Below are positions 1 to 4,371 of a stretch of 5,112 nucleotides of DNA, one piece after another (the stretch's first letter is position 1; the number at the start of each line of letters is the position of its first letter). The notes under the pieces were generated by a model. That model worked only from the letters and a program-made list of their open reading frames with translations. It did not search any database and was not told the DNA's origin. The translations under genes were made by a program, and so were the position numbers. The stretch is taken from assembly GCA_001773295.1 (NCBI GenBank), contig MEWG01000044.1, positions 1 to 5,112 on the forward strand. Reading direction: 5' to 3'. The DNA is from a candidate division WWE3 bacterium RIFOXYD1_FULL_39_9. GTDB lineage: Bacteria > Patescibacteriota > WWE3 > UBA101185 > UBA10185.

Positions 1-401
1 TGCTGTTCGAAATAGAGCTTGCTGTTTATAAGAGAATGGTCTCCCTTTACGGCAAATAGCTGTATAACGTTAAAAAGAGCGATAAGTACTATAAGCATTG
101 CTATCTGAGAAAGGCATCCGGACGCTGGATTAATACCGTGCTGTTTAAAAAGTGCCATTTGTTTCTCGGCTTGTTTTTGCTTGTCGTTTTTATATTTTTT
201 CTTAATCTCATCGAGCTCCGGCTGGAGATCTCTTTGTTTTTTCATGCTTTTTAGGGAAGGGGACATTACCGGGACGAGTATAAATCTTATTAATACGGTC
301 AAAAGTATGATTGAAATGCCTAAATTACCTGAAGTTCTATAAAAGAATACAAGTACATTAAGAAGAGGATTTACCAAAATTGTGTTCCAGATTAGTGACA
401 T
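1..401 (-). CDS. yidC: YidC/Oxa1 family membrane protein insertase, 3' part missing
   Basis: The reading frame starts at the ATG at 401-399 and runs off the left edge after 133 codons, so only the N-terminal part is seen. YidC/Oxa1 proteins insert and fold membrane proteins, alone or with SecYEG. The visible protein has a hydrophobic segment at residues about 27-46 containing Arg39 (VLIRFILVP), matching the conserved groove arginine of the family. A charged cytoplasmic hairpin follows at about 50-87 (LQPELDEIKKKYKND), then the NPASGC motif at 91-96 and a second membrane segment at about 97-117. There is no large periplasmic domain as in Proteobacteria; the protein starts straight with the insertase core, as in Gram-positives and candidate phyla. 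It is the last visible gene of the rpmH-rnpA-yidD-yidC block, 57 bp after yidD. It has no clear Shine-Dalgarno but a promoter-like pair just upstream. The family call is very secure. Confidence 0.93.
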   Translation of the reverse strand, partial: MSLIWNTILVNPLLNVLVFFYRTSGNLGISIILLTVLIRFILVPVMSPSLKSMKKQRDLQPELDEIKKKYKNDKQKQAEKQMALFKQHGINPASGCLSQIAMLIVLIALFNVIQLFAVKGDHSLINSKLYFEQ

Positions 402-439
402 AACTTTACCATTGTAGGTGGGGAGACCGGAAAATTCAA
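402..439 (-). promoter_or_regulatory. Putative leaderless promoter of yidC
   Basis: Reading the minus strand, TTGAAT (434-439; 4/6 to TTGACA) is followed after 17 bp by TACAAT (411-416; 5/6 to TATAAT). Only 9 nt separate the -10 hexamer from the yidC ATG, so transcription would begin within a few bases of the start codon. No strong Shine-Dalgarno is present (GGTAAAG is weak). This would give yidC its own promoter inside the rpmH-yidC block. It is inferred from sequence only. Confidence 0.5.
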
Positions 440-458
440 GCTCCGCGGATACTTAGCC

Positions 459-674
459 TTATTTTACAGGATCGTAACCTCCTTTTGAAAACGGGTTACA
501 TCGTAAAATTCTAAATGTGCCGAGAACCGTACCTCTAATTACACCGTATTTTTCAATTGCCTCGTATGTGTAATCCGAGCAGCTTGGGGTAAATCTGCAG
601 GTGTGTATGCCAAAATTAATTGGCGATAAAAATCTTTTGTAGAATTTTAATAATGTCAGCGCTAATTTCTTCAT
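459..674 (-). CDS. yidD: YidD, membrane protein insertion efficiency factor
   Basis: This encodes a 71-residue protein of the YidD (UPF0161/haemolytic domain) family, a small membrane-associated protein thought to help YidC-dependent insertion. Its hallmarks are all visible: an N-terminal amphipathic stretch (residues 1-16), the SPINF...[15 protein letters not shown] block at about 17-40 with Cys26 and Cys32, then G-xx-RG at 44-48, [16 protein letters not shown] at 55-70 with Cys59. Length is typical. I chose the ATG at 674-672, not the upstream TTG at 713, because the family starts with this KKL...Y/F-K-R sequence and a GGAAGA Shine-Dalgarno (679-684) lies 4-5 nt upstream. The first 59 bases overlap the 3' end of rnpA in another frame, so the two are probably translationally coupled. 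It lies between rnpA and yidC, as in most bacteria. Confidence 0.94.
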   Translation of the reverse strand: MKKLALTLLKFYKRFLSPINFGIHTCRFTPSCSDYTYEAIEKYGVIRGTVLGTFRILRCNPFSKGGYDPVK

Positions 675-975
675 ATGTTCTTCCAATGATTTCTTGCCTA
701 GCTTGAACGACAATCCAGAGATTTTTCACCTTGTTCTCATCAATCTCCTTTATAGCATTTCTAATGTTTTCCCTGAGAACCCTCTTAAAGTAATTGCGTT
801 TAGCCGCCTTAGGATATACTCGGTTCGAGACCACCACGCCCACTTTTACAGATCCGATGTAATTAGTTGGTTTTAGGGAATATACGGTCACAAAAGATCC
901 GACATGTTTTATGCCGTATTTTCTGGTTATATTAAACTCAAATTTTGAAGTAAGTCTGTTGACCTTTTTTAACAT
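616..975 (-). CDS. rnpA: Ribonuclease P protein component
   Basis: This 119-residue basic protein is the protein subunit of RNase P, which works with the catalytic RNA (rnpB, not in this window) to remove the 5' leader of precursor tRNAs. The N-terminus ([19 protein letters not shown]) matches the family opening that contacts the pre-tRNA leader. The hydrophobic strand [11 protein letters not shown] at 43-53 and the signature [14 protein letters not shown] at 59-72 (the RNR motif, which contacts RNase P RNA) are clear, followed by the strand LWIVVQAR at 86-93. Length is normal. The start is the ATG at 975-973, 48 bp after rpmH; no strong Shine-Dalgarno is visible. The 3' end overlaps yidD by 59 bp. 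Codon use and base composition match its neighbours. The order rpmH-rnpA-yidD-yidC supports the call. Confidence 0.95.
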   Translation of the reverse strand: MLKKVNRLTSKFEFNITRKYGIKHVGSFVTVYSLKPTNYIGSVKVGVVVSNRVYPKAAKRNYFKRVLRENIRNAIKEIDENKVKNLWIVVQARQEIIGRTYEEISADIIKILQKIFIAN

Positions 976-1023
976 TCAGGGGCTTTCGACTTGCAAATAT
1001 AGTCCGGGCGAGGCTGTAGAGCA

Positions 1024-1182
1024 TTACTTGCCGTTATAAGCGACAACCAAGGCTTTTCGGCCCTTCTGGCGTCTTCTTCTAATAACGTTTTTCCCGCCGG
1101 GTGACTTCATTCTTTTGAGAAAACCGTGTTTTTTAACTCTTTTTCTTTTCTTGGGTTGCCAAGTTCTTTTAGTTTTAGGCAT
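1024..1182 (-). CDS. rpmH: 50S ribosomal protein L34
   Basis: This encodes a 52-residue, extremely basic protein of the large ribosomal subunit. The L34 signature [21 protein letters not shown] at residues 4-24 is followed by the usual basic helix ([15 protein letters not shown], about 30-44). It carries a short MPKT extension at the start and a VVAYNGK tail at the end, so it is a little longer than the usual 44-47 residues. I chose the ATG at 1182-1180: the longer frame reaching a TTG at 1221 adds residues unlike L34, and that TTG is part of the probable -35 element. No Shine-Dalgarno precedes the ATG. It is the first gene of the minus-strand block and is divergent from the metG-beta gene. 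Confidence 0.95.
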   Translation of the reverse strand: MPKTKRTWQPKKRKRVKKHGFLKRMKSPGGKNVIRRRRQKGRKALVVAYNGK

Positions 1183-1192
1183 AACAAGGTTG

Positions 1193-1221
1193 ATCTTAGA
1201 GCAAAAAGTGTGTAGCGTCAA
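1193..1221 (-). promoter_or_regulatory. Putative promoter of the rpmH-rnpA-yidD block
   Basis: On the minus strand TTGACG (1216-1221; 5/6 to TTGACA) and TAAGAT (1193-1198; 4/6 to TATAAT) are separated by exactly 17 bp. The -10 hexamer ends 10 nt before the rpmH ATG, so the transcript would be leaderless or have a leader of only a few bases. No Shine-Dalgarno lies in the gap. It is the best -35/-10 pair on the minus strand of this window. Confidence 0.6.
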
Positions 1222-1242
1222 CCCTTGAATGCCTTTTTAAGG

Positions 1243-1271
1243 TTGGAGAGATTGTCGGCTTGTACTATAAT
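1243..1271 (+). promoter_or_regulatory. Putative leaderless promoter of metG-beta
   Basis: A perfect TATAAT at 1266-1271 lies 7 nt before the ATG at 1279. A partial -35, TTGGAG (1243-1248; 3/6), is 17 bp upstream. Transcription starting about 7 nt after the -10 would begin at or next to the start codon. No Shine-Dalgarno is present. It is divergent from the rpmH promoter; the two -35 elements are 21 bp apart. Confidence 0.6.
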
Positions 1272-1278
1272 CACCGAT

Positions 1279-1599
1279 ATGATTAGTTTTGAAGATTTTT
1301 CAAAAGTCGATATTAGAGCGGGATATGTTGAGGAATGCACAAAGGTAGAAGGCTCTGTAAAACTGATAAGACTTATAGTTGATTTCGGCGAATTAGGTAA
1401 AAAACAAATTCTTACAGCTTTAGGGGAATTTTTTACACCGGAACAAGTACAAGGTTTAACAGCCCTGTTTGTTGTAAACATGACACCGCGTAAGTTGATG
1501 GGATTTGAGTCAGAGGGGATGATAATGGGAACAGAAGAGGACTTACCCAAGATATTACTTGCACCGGAAGGCGTAGCTCCGGGCACGAGAATCATTTGA
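1279..1599 (+). CDS. metG: Stand-alone MetRS beta-type tRNA-binding protein
   Basis: The 106-residue product is an OB-fold tRNA-binding domain of the MetRS C-terminal / Trbp111 / EMAP-II type, which raises the affinity of methionyl-tRNA synthetase for tRNA. Visible motifs are ISFEDFSKVDIRAG at 2-15, EGSVKLIRLIVDFG at 24-37, NMTPRKLMGFESEGM at 67-81 and a closing LLAPEGVAPGT at 93-103. The catalytic MetRS domain is not here, so it must be encoded elsewhere or the protein acts as a free tRNA-binding factor. CsaA and Trbp111 are close relatives and cannot be fully excluded; the gene symbol follows the usual annotation of the beta subunit. I chose the ATG at 1279 over the TTG at 1225 because family homology starts there and the TATAAT box lies between them. 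It is divergent from rpmH. No clear terminator follows it. Confidence 0.85.
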   Translation: MISFEDFSKVDIRAGYVEECTKVEGSVKLIRLIVDFGELGKKQILTALGEFFTPEQVQGLTALFVVNMTPRKLMGFESEGMIMGTEEDLPKILLAPEGVAPGTRII

Positions 1600-1601
1600 T
1601 T

Positions 1602-1630
1602 TTGACTTTATTTTCCAAATAGTTTAACCT
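1602..1630 (+). promoter_or_regulatory. Possible promoter of the 1681 gene
   Basis: TTGACT (1602-1607; 5/6 to TTGACA) directly follows the metG-beta stop codon. TAACCT (1625-1630) lies 17 bp further and fits only TAnnnT. If used, it would give a leader of roughly 40 nt containing the strong Shine-Dalgarno of the next gene, unlike the other plus-strand genes. The -10 is weak, and read-through from metG-beta is an alternative. Confidence 0.35.
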
Positions 1631-1666
1631 ATAGAACATCAAGTCCCGACCAACAATAATATAAAA

Positions 1667-1675
1667 AAGGAGAAG
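1667..1675 (+). promoter_or_regulatory. Strong Shine-Dalgarno site of the 1681 gene
   Basis: AAGGAGAAG sits in an A-rich stretch with 8 nt between the GGAG core and the ATG at 1681, which is close to ideal. It fixes the start of this gene. It stands out because no gene in the window that heads a transcription unit has such a site; the only other good one is that of the internal gene yidD. Confidence 0.8.
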
Positions 1676-1680
1676 TCACG

Positions 1681-2106
1681 ATGATATGTTTATTACTCGC
1701 AGCATTGTTTTTGCTGTTCGTGTGCATACTGATTTTGCATTCTAACAAGTCGAGTTTTTCGCAGGGGATTTATTACCCGGAATCGACCACCGAGAGAATC
1801 GCAAGGGTTGCTATTGTCCCCCTGATAATCTTAGTTGCGTTATTCGCCCTCGCATCGATTGTTGAGTGGCAAATGAGCAGCTCGGAGGACAAGGTACACA
1901 GGTATGTAAACGAAACTTACTGCACCGAACCGTGCTCACGTGTTGTGATCTCGGCTCCCGTGTGCATCACGTCTGCAGAGACCCTGTGTCAGACGTATGA
2001 ATACGAATTTACTGCAGTAAACAAAATTATGACCGTGACAGGAGTGATCCACGCAAGTCCCTTGGGAGTTGTTTTGATCACTGAGAACGTCAGTCAAAAA
2101 CCCTGA
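1681..2106 (+). CDS. Unrecognised small membrane protein with a four-cysteine tail
   Basis: I do not recognise this 141-residue protein. It has two hydrophobic segments, residues about 2-19 and 43-62, joined by a polar loop with Lys23, Arg39 and Arg42. A soluble tail follows at 63-141. By the positive-inside rule the loop would be cytoplasmic and the tail outside. The tail has four cysteines (81, 85, 95, 103) in a C-x3-C-x9-C-x7-C spacing that could form disulfides or bind metal; this is a guess from spacing only. The start is fixed by a strong Shine-Dalgarno 8 nt upstream. GC content by hand count is about 46% (197 of 426), against about 39% in a counted part of miaB, with more CCC, TCG, ACC and CTG codons. 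It sits between metG-beta and miaB with its own terminator, so it looks like a recent arrival. That it is a real gene is likely; its function is unknown. Confidence 0.72.
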   Translation: MICLLLAALFLLFVCILILHSNKSSFSQGIYYPESTTERIARVAIVPLIILVALFALASIVEWQMSSSEDKVHRYVNETYCTEPCSRVVISAPVCITSAETLCQTYEYEFTAVNKIMTVTGVIHASPLGVVLITENVSQKP

Positions 2107-2110
2107 ATAG

Positions 2111-2149
2111 AGGGCCGCTGTGAGAAAATCTTCTTATGGCGGCCCTTTT
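2111..2149 (+). terminator. Rho-independent terminator of the 1681 gene
   Basis: AGGGCCGC (2111-2118) pairs perfectly with GCGGCCCT (2139-2146). The stem continues inward through three G-U pairs and several A-U/G-C pairs to 2126/2131, giving about 16 pairs around a 4-nt loop (2127-2130). Four T (2146-2149) follow the GC-rich base. It starts 4 bp after the stop codon of the membrane protein gene and ends 2 bp before the miaB -10 box. The T-run is short, but the stem is very stable. Confidence 0.85.
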
Positions 2150-2151
2150 GC

Positions 2152-2157
2152 TATAAT
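2152..2157 (+). promoter_or_regulatory. Putative leaderless -10 box of miaB
   Basis: A perfect TATAAT lies 8 nt before the miaB ATG, so the transcript would start at or next to the start codon. No Shine-Dalgarno is present. I see no convincing -35: the place where it should be is inside the right arm of the upstream terminator hairpin (the best candidate is TTCTTA at 2131-2136, with a spacing of only 15 bp). The promoter may depend mainly on its -10, or the original -35 may have been replaced when the upstream gene arrived. Confidence 0.5.
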
Positions 2158-2165
2158 CTGAACTT

Positions 2166-3380
2166 ATGGAGAGCTTTTCACCTCAGAAATATCACATAAA
2201 GACTTTTGGCTGTCAGGCCAATATTGCTGACTCTAACACCCTTTCAGGTATTTTGGAGGCGGTTGGGTATGAGTACAATCCTTCAGATGAAAATGCTGAA
2301 AATGAGTCAACTGCCTTGAAAAAGATACTTTCCGAAACGGACTTATTTATTGTTAATACGTGTTCAGTGCGCCAGAAAAGTGAAGATAAGGTTTACGGAA
2401 TCGGAAAAGTACTGAAGGAATTAAGCTTAGAAAAAGGCAGAAAACCGTATGTAGTCATGGCCGGCTGCATGGTTGGCTCTGTAACAGGGGAGAGGCAGCG
2501 TTATGACTTTGAGATTTTACGTAAGAAGACTCCTTGGGTAGATTTATATATAAATCCATCGCAGATTTATGATTTACCCCATAAATTACATGAAAAAGGT
2601 GTTTTATCAGAGTGGGCCGTACAAAAATTTGATCCCAAAAATGTTGCTTCAAAACAGCCGCAAACTAAACAGGCATTTGTAAACGTTTCTTACGGTTGTG
2701 ATAACTTTTGTACGTTTTGTGTTGTGCCTTATGCCAGAGGCGCTGAAATATCCAGATCTGAAGAAGAGATTCTTAAAGAGATAGATCACCTTGTTAAGAG
2801 AGGAAAGACCGAAATAATGCTTTGCGGACAAAACGTGAATTCTTGGGGGTTAGATATGCGTGAAAAGTTTGAAATCCGCACCGGAAGTGTCCACAAGCTC
2901 CCGTTTGCAGAGCTTCTTCGTAAGGTTCACGCTATACCTGAAGTACAGAAAATAGATTTTATGTCCTCTAACCCGTTTGATTTTACGACTGACATGATAG
3001 ATGTGCTGAAGTTGCCGAAAATTTCAAATTACTTGCACATTGCTATTCAGTCAGGGAATAACGACGTCCTTAAAAAAATGAACCGCAGACACACTGTAGA
3101 AGATTTTCTATCGTTAATAGAAAAGATAAAGAAAGTAAGGCCGGACATCGAACTTGGAACAGATGTAATTGTTGGATTTCCAAGTGAAACCAGAGATCAG
3201 TTCATGGACACCGTAAAACTTTTTCAAACCGTCAAATTTAATGTCGCTTTTATTTCAATGTATTCCCCTCGTAAAGGAACTCCGGCTGAGAAGTTTTTCA
3301 AAGATGACGTGGATCAAGCAGAAAAAAAATGGAGACATGCTCACTTAACAGATGTCTGGAAAAAGTCGAAAGTAGAATAA
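2166..3380 (+). CDS. miaB: tRNA-2-methylthio-N6-dimethylallyladenosine synthase, lacking TRAM
   Basis: This 404-residue radical SAM enzyme adds a methylthio group to C2 of i6A37 in tRNAs reading UNN codons, giving ms2i6A. The N-terminal UPF0004 domain carries the three ligands of the auxiliary [4Fe-4S] cluster: Cys16 (KTFGCQAN), Cys66 (NTCSVR) and Cys101 (AGCM). The radical SAM motif is CDNFCTFC (Cys178, Cys182, Cys185) followed by VVPYARG. Later family motifs are GQNVNSWG at 221-228, HIAIQSGNNDVLKKMNRRHT at 291-310 and GTDVIVGFPSET at 331-342. The protein stops about 35 residues after MYSPRKGTPAEKF, so the C-terminal TRAM domain of about 65-70 residues that binds tRNA is absent. MtaB or RimO are less likely: RimO has a different substrate, and the adjacent miaA supports MiaB. 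An acidic insert lies at about 39-49. It is followed by miaA after 1 nt, so the two are surely one operon. Confidence 0.92.
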   Translation: MESFSPQKYHIKTFGCQANIADSNTLSGILEAVGYEYNPSDENAENESTALKKILSETDLFIVNTCSVRQKSEDKVYGIGKVLKELSLEKGRKPYVVMAGCMVGSVTGERQRYDFEILRKKTPWVDLYINPSQIYDLPHKLHEKGVLSEWAVQKFDPKNVASKQPQTKQAFVNVSYGCDNFCTFCVVPYARGAEISRSEEEILKEIDHLVKRGKTEIMLCGQNVNSWGLDMREKFEIRTGSVHKLPFAELLRKVHAIPEVQKIDFMSSNPFDFTTDMIDVLKLPKISNYLHIAIQSGNNDVLKKMNRRHTVEDFLSLIEKIKKVRPDIELGTDVIVGFPSETRDQFMDTVKLFQTVKFNVAFISMYSPRKGTPAEKFFKDDVDQAEKKWRHAHLTDVWKKSKVE

Positions 3381-3381
3381 T

Positions 3382-4344
3382 ATGGCTCAAGAACATCCCG
3401 CAAATGTAGTTAATAAAAAACAAATCTTAGTACTAGCAGGCCCTACTTCATCAGGTAAATCTTCTCTGGCTTTAGATTTATGCAAAACAATCGGAGCAGA
3501 AATTATGTCTGCGGATTCGCGACAAATATATAAAGGGATGGATATAGGTACCGGGAAGATACCCTTTGATAATGCTGTAGAAGTTACAAAGTCAGATAAT
3601 TGCTGGTTAGTTGATGGTGTAAACATTTGGGGGTATGACCTGGTCAATCCCGATCAGTACTTTTCTGCATACGATTACGCCGATTTTGCACTAAAACGGA
3701 TGGGGAAGCTGATAGAACAAGAAAAAACGACATTTTTAGTCGGTGGAACCGGTTTTTATATAGATATGGTGACGGGCAGGTCCAAACCTTCGAATATTAT
3801 TCCTGATTTGGAACTTAGAGCGGAGTTGGAGAAAGAATCTTTGGGAAATTTACAAAAAAAGTTAATGTCGTTAAATATCTCCATGTACAACTCGATTGAC
3901 CAAAACAATTCAGTAAGAATAATCAGGGCAATTGAAAAAGAGTTAAACAAAGAAAATACTTCACCTCCCCTACCCTATTTGGAAAATTATACTTTCAAGT
4001 ATGTAGGATTGTCTGCGCCGAACGATTTTTTGTTCGACCGTGTGGATAAATGGTTAGAAAAGTCATGGGATAACTGTCTTATTGATGAAGTTAAAGCTCT
4101 GATTGATCGTGGTTTTGGTCCCTCCCCTAAACTCCAAGGTTTAGTTTATAAATCCGTTGTAACTTATTTGAATAACGCGCTATCTGAGAGCGAAGCTAAA
4201 CAAAAGGCCTGTTTTGATCTTCACGCCTATATTCGGCGCCAACTTACCTGGTTTAGAAAAAATGAAGAAATCGAGTGGTTTGACGTTTCTGTGCACGATA
4301 AGAAAACATTGGCGCAGATTATTTTAGATAAATATTTATCATAA
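3382..4344 (+). CDS. miaA: tRNA dimethylallyltransferase
   Basis: This 320-residue enzyme transfers a dimethylallyl group from DMAPP to N6 of A37 in tRNA, giving i6A37, the substrate of MiaB. The P-loop GPTSSGKS is at 20-27, then SADSRQIYKGMDIGTGK at 43-59 (Asp45 corresponds to the catalytic aspartate), VGGTGFY at 120-126, the tRNA-binding middle region and RRQLTWFRK at 285-293. Length is normal. Between DIGTGK and the conserved D-(L/I)-x-(D/N)-P-x-x-x-x-S region there is an extra stretch of about 12 residues (CWLVDGVNIWGYDL at 74-87), and the usual HH/HR-L-x-D histidine is replaced by a tryptophan. The start ATG is 1 nt after the miaB stop, and no separate promoter or clear Shine-Dalgarno is seen, so translation is probably coupled. 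All catalytic motifs are intact and the enzyme should be active. Confidence 0.94.
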   Translation: MAQEHPANVVNKKQILVLAGPTSSGKSSLALDLCKTIGAEIMSADSRQIYKGMDIGTGKIPFDNAVEVTKSDNCWLVDGVNIWGYDLVNPDQYFSAYDYADFALKRMGKLIEQEKTTFLVGGTGFYIDMVTGRSKPSNIIPDLELRAELEKESLGNLQKKLMSLNISMYNSIDQNNSVRIIRAIEKELNKENTSPPLPYLENYTFKYVGLSAPNDFLFDRVDKWLEKSWDNCLIDEVKALIDRGFGPSPKLQGLVYKSVVTYLNNALSESEAKQKACFDLHAYIRRQLTWFRKNEEIEWFDVSVHDKKTLAQIILDKYLS

Positions 4345-4364
4345 CTTCCAAAAACATATATAAT
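4336..4364 (+). promoter_or_regulatory. Putative leaderless promoter of the AI-2E family gene
   Basis: TTATCA (4336-4341; 4/6 to TTGACA) and a perfect TATAAT (4359-4364) are separated by 17 bp. The -10 ends 7 nt before the ATG at 4372, so transcription would start at or next to it. The -35 lies inside the last codons of miaA. No Shine-Dalgarno is present. The gene therefore probably has its own promoter in addition to any read-through from miaBA. Confidence 0.65.
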
Positions 4365-4371
4365 AAGCTCA

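Noticed and set aside
675..713. Longer TTG start for yidD (13 more residues)
   Set aside because: The family starts at the ATG at 674, which has a Shine-Dalgarno just upstream; the extra residues come from the other frame of rnpA.
694..876. 60-codon frame on the plus strand inside rnpA
   Set aside because: It lies wholly antisense to rnpA, has no recognisable domain and no Shine-Dalgarno or promoter that I can see.
1225..1278. Longer TTG start for metG-beta, adding 18 residues
   Set aside because: The extra residues do not resemble the family, the TATAAT box lies in this stretch, and the family begins with the ISFEDF sequence at the ATG at 1279.
1183..1278. Replication origin next to rpmH
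   Set aside because: The interval is only 96 bp, is filled by two promoters, and shows no cluster of TTATnCACA boxes or AT-rich unwinding repeats.
1564..1582. CCGGA/TCCGG hairpin near the metG-beta stop as terminator
   Set aside because: The stem has only 5 pairs with a 9-nt loop, is inside the coding sequence and is not followed directly by a T-run.
1218..1595. 125-codon frame on the minus strand
   Set aside because: It is the reverse strand of the well-supported metG-beta gene, has no recognisable motifs, and would also collide with the rpmH promoter.
1622..2165. Integron-type gene cassette with attC site around the 1681 gene
   Set aside because: A lone GTTTAAC at 1622-1628 fits the degenerate RYYYAAC core, but the matching sites are missing after the gene and the hairpin there is a simple terminator with a T-run. 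One match to such a degenerate motif is expected by chance.
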